Assembly: GCF_042655305.1 (NCBI RefSeq)
Contig: NZ_JBHSLR010000005.1
Reading direction: 5' to 3' (one strand)
Source of the DNA: Arcanobacterium_A bovis
Lineage (GTDB): Bacteria > Actinomycetota > Actinomycetes > Actinomycetales > Actinomycetaceae
Length of the DNA: 64,000 nucleotides
Both the position numbers and the translations under genes were made by a program. The notes below the pieces were generated by a model that had not been told where the DNA came from, made no database searches, and saw only the letters and a list, made by a program, of their open reading frames with translations. Each line of letters begins with the position of its first letter. Within the stretch, counting starts at the first letter, position 1. Below are positions 53,666 to 63,350 of the stretch, in pieces.

Positions 53666-53740
53666 TTCGCATCCCTAACCTTTGCTAGACATTTTCGTTG
53701 TATGAGTGTTTACAGTCGCGAGGGCATGGACTGCGCGGGT

Positions 53741-53769
53741 AAGAAAAACCCCTCGATTTCTTCGAGGGG
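53741..53769 (-). terminator. Attenuator terminator upstream of ilvB
   Basis: On the minus strand CCCCTCGA and TCGAGGGG pair and are followed by TTTTTCTT, a classical intrinsic terminator placed between the leader peptide and ilvB. A competing hairpin is possible between GCTGGTGCGCT (53797-53807, in the leader ORF end) and AGCGCGCCAGC (53770-53780), directly next to the terminator stem. Confidence 0.8.
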
Positions 53770-53790
53770 AGCGCGCCAGCCACAATCAGC

Positions 53791-53835
53791 TCACCTGCTG
53801 GTGCGCTGAATAATAAGCGACTGTTGTTTGTTCAT
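53791..53835 (-). CDS. ilv leader peptide
   Basis: A 14-residue ORF, MNKQQSLIIQRTSR, has Leu-Ile-Ile in a row and stops next to the attenuator hairpins. Peptides with Leu, Ile or Val codons before ilvB sense branched-chain tRNA charging in actinobacteria and enterobacteria. The ATG has AUGAAAAC before it, a weak ribosome site. The ORF is very short, but its position fits. Confidence 0.6.
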   Translation of the reverse strand: MNKQQSLIIQRTSR

Positions 53836-54091
53836 GTTTTCATCCTAGGCAACTGGGCGACTCCTGCCAACCTAGTTCTCACTTGTCTCATTATCTGGTA
53901 AATAATCTCATTTTTTCGCATCATGAACGTTCCCACACTTCACTCCATGACCCTTCCCGCATCGAACATTGGTAAAAACTTTAACTAATCTCGACCCTAG
54001 TTTTGCTATGTTTTCAAGCCCACAGTATTTTTAGGTTATTTTAGGCCGTTAATCCTTTTGATCTGGGTAGTTTGCAACTAGAGTTCCAACC

Positions 54092-55441
54092 GTGAATATT
54101 GACGATCAAAACGAATACACGGCATCAGTAGCAGCACATAATCGACTCGCCCACCAGACTCATGTTGTCCTGCGACTCGGCCAGTACATGCTCACCGCCG
54201 GAGCCTCGGCCTACCGCGTGCAAGACGGAATGCAAAGACTTGCCCGCGCAGTCGGCATTGAAAAACTCCACGTGCAGGTAAACTACACTTCAATTTCTGC
54301 CACAGCTTGGGCGAACGGCACCTTCCGAAGCGAAGTAGTCGAGCAAAGAAATCACGGCGTAAACGCCGACAAGATCGACCGCTTTAATGCCTACATCCAA
54401 GGTTTGCCGCCGTCAGGTCTCATGGTAGAAGACGCTGAGGAAGATATCGAAAAGATTCACACCCGCAAACTTCTCTACTCGAATGTTGTATCAGCTCTCG
54501 CCTCTGGCGCCGCTTGTGCAGGATTTACCTTCTTAAATCTGGGCGGAATCGTGGAATGCCTCAGCGTATTCTTTGCGGCTATGATTGGTCAATATTCACG
54601 CAAGAAGTTGCTTGCCAAGCACTACAACCACTTCTTTGTGTGGATGGTATGCGGATTCGTTGCCTCAGGCGTTTACACCGGGATCGTCGTCTTACTCCAC
54701 GCTGCCGGACTCATTGACGCTTCCCACCAAGCAGGAATGGTGTGCGCGGTATTGTTCCTCGTGCCTGGATTCCCGCTCGTCACGTCAATTCTCGATCTGA
54801 TCCGGCAGGATTTCAGCGCCGGCATTTCCCGCGGCGCTTACGTCGTGATGCTGTTGATTTCGACGGCGACGGCGGTGTGGGCTTTTTCGGAAATCGCCGA
54901 CTGGGGAATTATGGATGTTCACGCTGGATATTCGCTATCTTTCGTCGGTTTGATGATTGGCAGAGCACTTGCCACTTTCGTTGCAGCATACGGCTTCGCA
55001 ATGCTCTTCAACGCTCCCCCATTGGCATGTTTGCTGGCTGCTTTCAACGGAGCATTTATCAATGTTGCACGGCTAACGGTTAAAGATTTTGGCATGAATC
55101 CAATTGCAGCTGTGGGACTTGCTGCGCTCGTGGCCGGGCTTATCGCGCATGTACTCTCTCGCAAATCCCATTATTCGCGCGTAACACTCTCAGTTCCGGC
55201 AGTCGTTGTGATGATCCCAGGTGTGCCTTTGTATCGCGCGATGTCGGCAATGACCAATGGGCAAGATATCTCCAATGCTCTCGATTCTATTCTCACGCTG
55301 TTGTTCATCATCACGAGTATCGGATTCGGTCTGGCGACGGCGCGTATCCTCACTGATCGCAATTGGCGAGTGGAAAAGCTACCAACAGTCCCTACAATCG
55401 GACATCTTGATAGCGCAAATATCAATAACTTCTTAGCTTAA
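54092..55441 (+). CDS. thrE: Threonine/serine exporter family protein (ThrE-like)
   Basis: The 449-residue protein has the ThrE layout: an N-terminal domain (LGQYMLTAGASAYRVQDGMQRLARAVG, VNYTSISATAW) followed by about ten membrane helices in two blocks, including VLFLVPGFPLVTSILDL and VMIPGVPLYRAM. These correspond to the PF06738 and PF12821 halves. Corynebacterium ThrE exports threonine and serine. TAGAGT lies seven bases before the GTG start with no Shine-Dalgarno, suggesting a leaderless mRNA. It is divergent from the ilv operon, so export and synthesis of amino acids lie side by side. Confidence 0.9.
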   Translation: MNIDDQNEYTASVAAHNRLAHQTHVVLRLGQYMLTAGASAYRVQDGMQRLARAVGIEKLHVQVNYTSISATAWANGTFRSEVVEQRNHGVNADKIDRFNAYIQGLPPSGLMVEDAEEDIEKIHTRKLLYSNVVSALASGAACAGFTFLNLGGIVECLSVFFAAMIGQYSRKKLLAKHYNHFFVWMVCGFVASGVYTGIVVLLHAAGLIDASHQAGMVCAVLFLVPGFPLVTSILDLIRQDFSAGISRGAYVVMLLISTATAVWAFSEIADWGIMDVHAGYSLSFVGLMIGRALATFVAAYGFAMLFNAPPLACLLAAFNGAFINVARLTVKDFGMNPIAAVGLAALVAGLIAHVLSRKSHYSRVTLSVPAVVVMIPGVPLYRAMSAMTNGQDISNALDSILTLLFIITSIGFGLATARILTDRNWRVEKLPTVPTIGHLDSANINNFLA

Positions 55442-55452
55442 AATGCGTAAAC

Positions 55453-55496
55453 AAAGTTGGGGAGGTAGCGGCATCAGCTGCTACCTCCCCAACTTT
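55453..55496. terminator. Bidirectional hairpin between thrE and the AspT-like gene
   Basis: AAAGTTGGGGAGGTAGC and its perfect complement form a 17-base-pair stem with a 10-base loop between converging genes. Confidence 0.7.
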
Positions 55497-55534
55497 CATC
55501 CGCGATCATGTTTTACGAGCGCGGCAAATTCGGT

Positions 55535-57163
55535 TTATAACGATCCAACAATATATGCGAGCAAAATCTTGATGATCATTGCACCTGGATATGCCAGTGC
55601 ATAACCCACGGCCACACGAGGATCAGCGCCGGTGCGCGCATTGGCAAAACCGAGCACAGCTGGCTGCGTCTGTGTTCCGCCAATGAAACCTGCAAGCTGG
55701 GTTCCACCCATCTTGAAGATGCCGCGTTGAACCAAATGCAAGCCGAAGCCTACCGTCGTCGTAATAATCATTCCGAGAATGAGGATCTTCCACCAGTCGC
55801 CACCAGAGAAGGCTTGGCCGATCTGCGGTCCAGCATTCGTTCCCGCACGTGCCAAAAACATAAGCAAACCGATTTCGGCAATAACTTGATTCGTTGAGAA
55901 CGGTAGCGCAGTAACCAAACGCCCAACTCGCCCAAAATAGCCCATCAAAAGCGCGACGATCAGAATACCTGCAGCATAACCAATAGCAAAATGAGCGCCT
56001 CCTGGGAGTGGAATTTCAATCTCACCGATGAAGTATCCCAGTGCAAGGCCAAGACCGAGCGCCACTGGGTTGATATCCGACAAGCCACGGGTCGAATCGC
56101 CAAACCACTTCGAAATTTCTTTCAGCTTGTAGGTAGGACCCACTACACGGATGCGGTCACCCAGCTCAACCTGCATATTAGGAATCGCAAGAAAGTCGGT
56201 ATCGCCTCGGCGTACGCGCGAAATCTTCGCACCCCATTTTTCTTCCAGCATTTCATCAAGTTCGGCAACTGAACGCCCGGCCAAAGAGTGATTCGAAACG
56301 ATAATCCGGCGGAAATCAAGCATGCGTCGATCCGAACGCAAGGAGTGGCTCGATTCGTGCCCAAGATATTTCACTGCTTCATTAACCACGTCTAGGCCAC
56401 CAACGATCGTCAAGAGATCGTCCTTGCGAATTACATCGTCTTCAGCTGGAATCCAGATTTTACCCGTCTCACCTTGGCGCATACGCGAGATTTCAATCTT
56501 TCCACCCATATGCTCGGTAATGGTTTTGACGGTTGGCAGATCCTCGCGCTCCACTCTCACGTTCATGTGCGTGATTTTTGCAGGCGCATCAGTGTCATTC
56601 TTTCCAGCGCGCAACGCCAGACCTGCCGCCAAAATCATGCCAAGCACACCAAACAAATAAGCCACTGCATAGCCCACTGTTGCCATTGCTTCGTTACCAG
56701 AGGCTTCACCCGCAGCTGCGAGCGCCGGCGTGTTCGTAATACCGCCGGCGAATGTACCAGCGATCAGAGCAGGATTCATTTCAAACACGAATCGACCTAC
56801 AAAATAGGCCGTTGCCGCAGCAAATGACAACACCGCCACCATTGCTATAATCGGGCCAGTGGCACGCTTCAATGCCGCAAAGAAATTCTTTCCCGAACTA
56901 TTGCCAATCGCAAACGCGAAGAGAGCAAGGCCGATAACGCCAACATCAGCTCCGATGATGATGCCACCGTGTCCAGGAGTGGACTTCGTGGCAACTCCTT
57001 CGGCAACGCCCCATGCCGAGATGGCAATAGCAAGAAATAGAACTGCGGCAGCACCTAAGCTGACGCCTTTGACTTTGATCTCGCCGAGAAACATACCCAC
57101 CCCGACGAGGAGGAATGTAAATAGTACGTGATGATCGGCAAGGTACTGCAAAAAGATAGTCAC
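55535..57163 (-). CDS. AspT/YidE-type transporter with two RCK_C domains
   Basis: The 542-residue protein has five to six helices, two soluble TrkA-C-like domains in the middle (VEREDLPTVKTITEHMGGKIEISRMRQ... DDVIRKDDLLTIVGG and RRIIVSNHSLAGRSVAELDEML... VELGDRIRVVG) and another five to six helices. Each half carries a GG(I/F)TNTPALAAAGEA or GFIGGTQTQPAVLGFA repeat. This is the aspartate:alanine exchanger (AAE) family. The substrate is not known. The start is GTG behind AAGGGGCAC. The transporter probably exchanges organic anions or amino acids. Confidence 0.88.
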   Translation of the reverse strand: MTIFLQYLADHHVLFTFLLVGVGMFLGEIKVKGVSLGAAAVLFLAIAISAWGVAEGVATKSTPGHGGIIIGADVGVIGLALFAFAIGNSSGKNFFAALKRATGPIIAMVAVLSFAAATAYFVGRFVFEMNPALIAGTFAGGITNTPALAAAGEASGNEAMATVGYAVAYLFGVLGMILAAGLALRAGKNDTDAPAKITHMNVRVEREDLPTVKTITEHMGGKIEISRMRQGETGKIWIPAEDDVIRKDDLLTIVGGLDVVNEAVKYLGHESSHSLRSDRRMLDFRRIIVSNHSLAGRSVAELDEMLEEKWGAKISRVRRGDTDFLAIPNMQVELGDRIRVVGPTYKLKEISKWFGDSTRGLSDINPVALGLGLALGYFIGEIEIPLPGGAHFAIGYAAGILIVALLMGYFGRVGRLVTALPFSTNQVIAEIGLLMFLARAGTNAGPQIGQAFSGGDWWKILILGMIITTTVGFGLHLVQRGIFKMGGTQLAGFIGGTQTQPAVLGFANARTGADPRVAVGYALAYPGAMIIKILLAYIVGSL

Positions 57164-57315
57164 AAGTGCCCCTTCGCTACTTGACTCAATATTTGTAGAC
57201 GCTTCAATTATCTATGTAGAAGGTTAGGTTTTCTAGGGCAACAGTCCCTGAGGGCAAAAGATACGAAATGTCTCCTTTTACCAGTTCTATTACCCAGTAG
57301 CAACCAAACGCTATA

Positions 57316-59147
57316 CTACTCGGACACCTCTCGCACTGCCCCTTTATCTGCACTGGTTGCCATTGACGCATAAGCCTGCAAAGCTTTCGACACAACGCGG
57401 TCTCGCCTTCCTTTCCATGGCAGTGCTCCACGTGCTTCACGACGACGTTCCAGTTCGTCGTCATCAACGTCAAGAACGAGACGACGGCGGGGAATATCGA
57501 TCACAATCGTGTCGCCTTCTTCCACCAATGCAATGGCACCACCTGATGCAGCTTCGGGTGAAATATGCCCAATACTCAAACCAGACGTTCCTCCAGAAAA
57601 ACGACCGTCAGTAATAAGAGCGCAGCTCTTGCCTAATCCCAAACCCTTCAAGAAGGACGTTGGATAAAGCATTTCCTGCATACCTGGCCCGCCACGCGGA
57701 CCTTCATATCGGATCACAACCACGTCACCTGGTTGAATTTGCTTACTCAAAATCAATTCGATCGCTTGCTCCTGCGAGTCCACTACCCGCGCAGGCCCAG
57801 CAAAGCTGAACAATTCTTCACCGATTCCGGCAGTTTTCACTACGGCACCGTCCTCGGCAAGGTTCCCAAACAACACACACAGGCCACCATCAGCTGTATA
57901 TGCATGCTCAACACCGCGAATACAGCCATTTTCAGCGTCCACATCGAGCGATTCCCAGCGCTTATCCTGCGAAAAAGGCTCAGTTGTTCGCACGCCCCCA
58001 GGAGCAGCCGAAAACAGTTCTCGAGCCTCGGCGCGTGAGTTTGCTGCGCGAATATCCCAATCTGCAAGCCAGGAATCCAGATCCCGCGAGTGCACCGAAT
58101 GTACCTGTGGATTGAGTAGATTAGCTCGCCGCAATTCTCCCAACAAAGCAGGAATACCACCTGCTCTGTGGAAGTCCTCCATGTGGTATTGAGTCGAATT
58201 TGGCGCAACCTTGGCGAGACACGGAACCTCGCGCGAAAGCGCGTCAATATCAGCGAGCGAAAAATCAATTTCTCCCTCATGAGCGGCTGCCAAGGTGTGC
58301 AGAATCGTATTAGTTGATCCACCATAGCAATATCCATCGCCATCGCATTCATAAACGCCTCCCGTGTTGCGATATTGCGCGGGAGCACGGAATCGTCGTC
58401 GTCCGAATAATAGCGATGGCACAGTTCAACAATGAGGCGACCAGCTTCCACGAATAGATTCTTTCGCTGCTTCGCAGTAGCAAGAGTCGATCCGTTGCCA
58501 GGCAAGGAGAGGCCCAAGGCCTCGGTCAAACAGTTCATGGAGTTAGCGGTAAACATTCCCGAGCATGAACCGCAGGTAGGACACGCATTATTCTCAATCT
58601 GGGCAAGATCGCTATCGGAAATGTCGTCATCGGCGGATTTCGCAATAGCATCCACCAGGTCAAGCTTGTGATCCACTACCCCATCAACCGATTTTCCAGC
58701 TTCCATCGGCCCACCAGATACAAAAATCACCGGAATATTGAGCCGCAACGCAGCCATGAGCATTCCCGGCGTGATTTTGTCGCAGTTTGAAATGCACACC
58801 AATGCGTCGGCGCAGTGGGCATTGACCATATACTCCACAGAATCCGCAATAAGCTCACGCGAGGGCAGCGAATACAGCATTCCGCCATGCCCCATCGCGA
58901 TACCGTCGTCAACCGCAATCGTATTGAACTCTTTGCCGATTCCGCCGGCCTCCTCGATAGCCTTGATAACCAGCTGCCCCATGTCTTTTAGGTGCACATG
59001 CCCAGGAACAAATTGAGTGAAGGAATTTGCTACAGCGATAATCGGCTTGCCGAAATCCTCCGAGCGCATGCCAGTTGCACGCCACAGCGCACGCGCACCT
59101 GCCATATTTCGTCCTGACGTGGACGTTTTAGAACGCAATTGCGGCAT
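57316..59147 (-). pseudogene. ilvD: Dihydroxy-acid dehydratase, broken by a single-base frameshift
   Basis: The first part (59147 to about 58323) reads as IlvD up to MDIAM, with CISNCDKITPGML and CPTCGSCSGMFTANSMNC, the iron-sulfur cysteines. The rest continues in the next frame from GGSTNTILHTLAAAHEGE to the normal C-terminus at 57316, including DGRFSGGTSGLSIGHISPEA. The join falls at coding-strand ATGGTGGATCAAC; one extra G (ATGGGTGGATCAAC) restores MGGSTN. So one base in a G run is missing near 58320-58323. The start ATG at 59147 follows GAAGGAGACAAA. It is a recent mutation or a sequencing error; both halves are otherwise intact. Confidence 0.92.
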
Positions 59148-59254
59148 TTTGTCTCCTTCGCTCAACTGTTTCCACTATATTAAGGCAAGCGCGAAGAAAA
59201 GTATTGACGACGTTCAGTCTTTGAACACTCCAGCTACATAGACCCAGAATGCCT

Positions 59255-60133
59255 CTAACGACGCTCAGCAACCCACAAATATGTGTGATATGGCAGCACA
59301 ATCGGCACGCCGTCGTCGTACCCAAGATGCTCGCGCAAATACCACGCAAGATTTGAACGCATCTTGCGGCGGTTTTCCTGCGTCGAACGAATCCACGAAG
59401 CGCGCGTAGTACCAAGCTCGAAAATCTGCTCAATGGTCAAATGATCTTCCCATGTACAGGAAAAGAACTCTGGTTGCGTAAAGTCAGAGCTCAGCTCTGG
59501 TGGACGGTCGAAACGATGCACGTCACCGGAACGCATAATTCGCGTGAGTCGATGCACCCAAGGCACCGACACATCTAGTTGATTATTGATAATGGCGATC
59601 TTGCCCTCGGGGCGAAGGATCCGCAGCGCCTCTCGTAGCGCCTGCTCACCGTTGAGCCAATGCCAACATTGCCCGTAGGTCACCATGTCGAAGGACGACG
59701 CCGGCAAACCAGTATCCTCGGCACTCGCCTCACGCAGTTGTTCAGTGGGGAAATCTCCAAGGGCGCATTGAAAGGCGATTCGCATCTCGTGTGCAGGTTC
59801 CACAGCCCAAACATCAGCGCCAGTATCGCACAACATCTGCGTCAATTTTCCCGTTCCCGCTCCAATGTCTAGCACTTTAGCACCCGGATTCAGACCGAGC
59901 CGCTCAATGATCTGTTGCGGATAGGACGGGCGCACATCCACATAACTTTGCGCTGGGCCGTCCATGTGTGCGTAGGGATTGAACATATGATCATTCATGC
60001 CATAAATGGCGGCCAAAATCCAATTTGGCGCTATAGAGTGCACTCTATCCCAATAATTTGCTTCAATAAAATGTGCTTCGATAGGGTTGTAAAAGGCGCG
60101 TCGGGAAGTCTGGTCGACATCAACTAATCCCAA
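59255..60133 (-). CDS. Class I SAM-dependent methyltransferase
   Basis: The 292-residue frame contains the SAM motif VLDIGAGTGKLTQ and DVWAVEPAHEMRI, then DMVTYGQCWHWL and ALRILRPEGKIAIINNQ. It resembles small-molecule or lipid methyltransferases of the YcgJ/UbiE type; the substrate is unknown. The start is uncertain. The first TTG at 60133 lacks a ribosome site, and later ATGs such as MNDHMFNPYAHMDGPAQSY (about 59998) would give a protein that begins nearer to the conserved region. It is divergent from nhaA. Confidence 0.8.
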   Translation of the reverse strand: MGLVDVDQTSRRAFYNPIEAHFIEANYWDRVHSIAPNWILAAIYGMNDHMFNPYAHMDGPAQSYVDVRPSYPQQIIERLGLNPGAKVLDIGAGTGKLTQMLCDTGADVWAVEPAHEMRIAFQCALGDFPTEQLREASAEDTGLPASSFDMVTYGQCWHWLNGEQALREALRILRPEGKIAIINNQLDVSVPWVHRLTRIMRSGDVHRFDRPPELSSDFTQPEFFSCTWEDHLTIEQIFELGTTRASWIRSTQENRRKMRSNLAWYLREHLGYDDGVPIVLPYHTYLWVAERR

Positions 60134-60148
60134 CTTATGAAGGAAAAC

Positions 60149-61513
60149 ATGTCACAAGTGGCAAAACGAGTGCGCGGCGTATTCTCCCCTGGATCTTATT
60201 CCGAATTTCAACGAATCGGAGAAATTTTACGCAAAGAGACTACTGGCGGAATTGCGCTCATCATCGCGTCAATCATTGCAATTTTTTGGGCAAATTCTCC
60301 ATATTCAGATGCGTATTTTTCGCTGCGTGACGCGAAACTTGGTTTCTCGACGTCGTGGTTCCACCTCGATCTTTCCGTTGGGCAGTGGGCTGCCGACGGC
60401 CTACTCGCGATCTTCTTTTTCCTCGTTGGGCTCGAATTAAAATACGAGCTGATAGCAGGAGATCTGCGTAGCTTCCGCAAGGCGGTAGTTCCCGTTGTAG
60501 CAGCCGTTGGCGGAGTTGTAGTACCTGCGGGAGTATTCTGGCTCGTCAATCGAGGTAACCCCATAACGATTGCCGGTTGGGCTATTCCTACTGCCACCGA
60601 CATTGCGTTCGCGGTGGCCGTACTCGCGATTATCGGCTCACACCTTCCGTCGCCACTGCGTATTTTCCTTCTTACCTTGGCGGTAGTGGACGACCTCATT
60701 GCCATCACAATCATTGCCATATTTTTCACTCAGAGCATTAACTTTGCGGCACTGGCCCTGTTTCTCGTGCCGGTTGCCGCATTCGCTTTTGCCGTGCAAA
60801 AATTCCCCCAATTCTTCGCACGCCACGTGTGGGCGAATTGGCTGATTCTCTTGCCCTTGGCGATACTCGCCTGGGTATTGCTCCACGAATCGGGTATTCA
60901 TGCCACGATCAGCGGCGTTGTACTCGGACTAGCAGTTCCGGTGCGTCACCGTAACAGTGCTGGCGCCCCAACTACCAGTACCGAAACCGAAAGTTTATCG
61001 ACGACGCTCGAGCACCGTTTTCGTCCGCTATCGAGCGGTTTCGCAGTGCCAATCTTTGCATTTTTCTCGGCAGGCGTGAGCTTTGGCGGTTTGTCTGGAT
61101 TAACACAGGCACTCACCTCGCCACTGACCTTGGGAGTCATCGCCGGTTTATGCATTGGCAAGCCCCTCGGAATCGTGCTGTCGACTTACGTAGTTACAAA
61201 ACTGACGCGGGCATCTCTCGATTCAGAAATCCGGTGGATCGATCTTGTGGGAGTGGGAGCACTTGCCGGAATAGGCTTCACAGTGTCTTTGCTTGTGGGT
61301 GAGCTGAGCTTTGAGCTCGGTTCGTCATATAACGACGCTGCAAAAGTAGGCGTGCTCATCGCATCCATTTGTGCAGCTCTTATCGCTTCTATCATCGTGA
61401 TTCCTCGCAACGCGCGCTACAAAAAGACATCCGAGGGCGATACACGCGACTCAGATCATGACTCTATTCCCGACAACTTTGACAAGGATCCCAACGATCC
61501 AACAGTGTGCTAA
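60149..61513 (+). CDS. nhaA: Na+/H+ antiporter NhaA
   Basis: The 454-residue protein has about twelve helices with TDIAFAVAVLAIIG and LAVVDDLIAITIIAIFF, which hold the transport aspartates (the E. coli D133 and D163/D164 equivalents). It exchanges sodium for protons and controls pH and salt. The C-terminal tail is hydrophilic with an EF-hand-like DSDHDSIPDNFDKDPNDP stretch that could bind calcium. AAGGA lies before ATG 60149; an ATG at 60137 is possible. A large hairpin follows. Confidence 0.94.
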   Translation: MSQVAKRVRGVFSPGSYSEFQRIGEILRKETTGGIALIIASIIAIFWANSPYSDAYFSLRDAKLGFSTSWFHLDLSVGQWAADGLLAIFFFLVGLELKYELIAGDLRSFRKAVVPVVAAVGGVVVPAGVFWLVNRGNPITIAGWAIPTATDIAFAVAVLAIIGSHLPSPLRIFLLTLAVVDDLIAITIIAIFFTQSINFAALALFLVPVAAFAFAVQKFPQFFARHVWANWLILLPLAILAWVLLHESGIHATISGVVLGLAVPVRHRNSAGAPTTSTETESLSTTLEHRFRPLSSGFAVPIFAFFSAGVSFGGLSGLTQALTSPLTLGVIAGLCIGKPLGIVLSTYVVTKLTRASLDSEIRWIDLVGVGALAGIGFTVSLLVGELSFELGSSYNDAAKVGVLIASICAALIASIIVIPRNARYKKTSEGDTRDSDHDSIPDNFDKDPNDPTVC

Positions 61514-61560
61514 TTAGTTGTGGGGTTGTGCCGCATACCGGCACAACCCCACAACTAATT
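61512..61560. terminator. Bidirectional hairpin between nhaA and the CoA-disulfide reductase gene
   Basis: AATTAGTTGTGGGGTTGTGC and its complement form a 22-base-pair stem with a 5-base loop; the nhaA stop lies at its edge. Confidence 0.7.
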
Positions 61561-61561
61561 C

Positions 61562-63244
61562 TTAGAGCTTTCCCAACTTTTGTGCGATGCGCAAAGAAGC
61601 CTCACCACCAGCGATATTGTAGGCTTCAAGTCCGTTACCAAGCAGAATGCGCACCGCCAAATACGAGCGAATTCCGGAAGCACAGTGCACATAAATCGGT
61701 TTGCCCGCACTAGCATCCCGAACCTGAGAAATGCGATCCCGTAACTCTCCCAGAGGTATCTTGAGAGAATCTGCAAGCGCCCAATTCGCTACTTCCGCAG
61801 GATTGCGAACATCAAGAATGATGCCTTGGCTGCGTGCATCCGGTATATCCTCTGGCTGGATCAACTTTGAGTATCCGCTGAGGTGGTTTTGTGCCACAAA
61901 GCCCAGCATGTTCACAGGGTCTTTCGCCGCACCAACCGGTGGCGAATAAGTCAATTCCACTTCGGCAAGATCATCTGCCGTCATACCAGCACGGATGGCT
62001 GTAGCTAAGACGTCAATACGCTTGTCGACCCCAGCTTTACCTACTGCTTGGGCGCCGAGCAACGCTCCGTCGTCTTCCGAAAAGAATCCAAGCATGTGAA
62101 TAGTTTCTGCCCCAGGGAAGTAACCAACATGATGAGGTGCATGAAGGCGCACAGTTACGTACTTGACGTCTGCTTCGTCCAGCTCGCGCCTCCTGCAACC
62201 TGTCACGGCTGCAATCTGGTCAAATACTCGCACGACGGCTGTGCGTAACACAGGCTTGCGCGATATGGTTTTCACTCCACACATTGAGTCGGCAGCAATT
62301 CGTCCCTGACGATTAGCTGGTCCTGCCAGCATCGCTGAAGCCTGCCCTCCTGTACCCAAAGTGACGGTTGCAGCATCACCTACCGCCCAAATATTTGCAT
62401 CCGACGTGAGCTGGAATTCGTCAACAACAATCGCACCGTTATCGGCAAGATCCAGGCCTGCATCGCGGGCCAGCTCGCTGCGTGGCAGTACTCCCACCGA
62501 CAAAAGCACTACATCTGCTCTGGACTCGGTGCCATCATTGAACACGACTGTCGCTTGACCGTTTTCCTCGCCGCGAATCTCATCGGCAGCCACACCAAGC
62601 TTTAACTTAACACCACGTTTTTCGAGTTCTTCAGCCAAATAGGGAGCAAGATCCTCGTCAATAGGTGGAAGCACGTGTGGTGCTAGATCCGCGAGAGTCA
62701 CGTCCAGTCCAAGTTGAACCAGCGCTTCAACGGCTTCGAGACCGATAAATCCACCGCCAATGACGACGGCGCGCGCATGACGTTTTTCTGCTTCCGCACG
62801 CTTCCGAGCTTGAGAAATCTTTTCTTTGAGCGAGTCCATCTCTGGAATCGTTCTCAAGGTGTTTACTGCTTGATGGTCGATACCTTTAATGCGCGGGACT
62901 ACGCCTTTCGCGCCGGTAGCAAGAAGTAGCTTGTCGTATTGGATCTGAATTCGACCTTCAGGAGTGTCAACGTCAAGCACCTTTTCGGCACGATCAATAT
63001 GAACCACTTCGTGCCGGATACGAACATCAAGATTTGCGCGAGTATGTAAAGACTCAGGTGTGTGCAGCAACAACGAATCGCGCGAAGATATATCCCCGCC
63101 CACATGATAAGGCAAACCACAGTTTGCAAAAGACACATACTCACCGGCTTCGAGCACAATAATATTAGCGTCCTCGTCATTGCGCCGGATACGCGCAGCC
63201 GCAGACATTCCGCCCGCTACCCCACCAATCACCACTATATTCAT
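61562..63244 (-). CDS. CoA-disulfide reductase fused to rhodanese
   Basis: The 560-residue protein starts with an FAD fold (VVIGGVAGGMSAAARIRR), the redox motif YVSFANCGLPYHVGG (C42) and NAD-binding VVIGGGFIGLEAVEALVQLG. It ends in a rhodanese domain with the persulfide cysteine in YVHCASGIRSY. Such fusions reduce CoA persulfides or polysulfides. ATG 63244 is chosen because AGGAAG lies upstream; the earlier ATG at 63301 precedes that site. It follows the CstR-like repressor gene by 106 bases. Confidence 0.93.
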   Translation of the reverse strand: MNIVVIGGVAGGMSAAARIRRNDEDANIIVLEAGEYVSFANCGLPYHVGGDISSRDSLLLHTPESLHTRANLDVRIRHEVVHIDRAEKVLDVDTPEGRIQIQYDKLLLATGAKGVVPRIKGIDHQAVNTLRTIPEMDSLKEKISQARKRAEAEKRHARAVVIGGGFIGLEAVEALVQLGLDVTLADLAPHVLPPIDEDLAPYLAEELEKRGVKLKLGVAADEIRGEENGQATVVFNDGTESRADVVLLSVGVLPRSELARDAGLDLADNGAIVVDEFQLTSDANIWAVGDAATVTLGTGGQASAMLAGPANRQGRIAADSMCGVKTISRKPVLRTAVVRVFDQIAAVTGCRRRELDEADVKYVTVRLHAPHHVGYFPGAETIHMLGFFSEDDGALLGAQAVGKAGVDKRIDVLATAIRAGMTADDLAEVELTYSPPVGAAKDPVNMLGFVAQNHLSGYSKLIQPEDIPDARSQGIILDVRNPAEVANWALADSLKIPLGELRDRISQVRDASAGKPIYVHCASGIRSYLAVRILLGNGLEAYNIAGGEASLRIAQKLGKL

Positions 63245-63350
63245 TTCAATACTTCCTAAAAGATTCAAATCGGCTACCGCCGTGCCTAGCACATGCGACA
63301 CGATATATAAACGGTGGCATCATAAATAAATAGCCGCTTGATGCGCTGAA

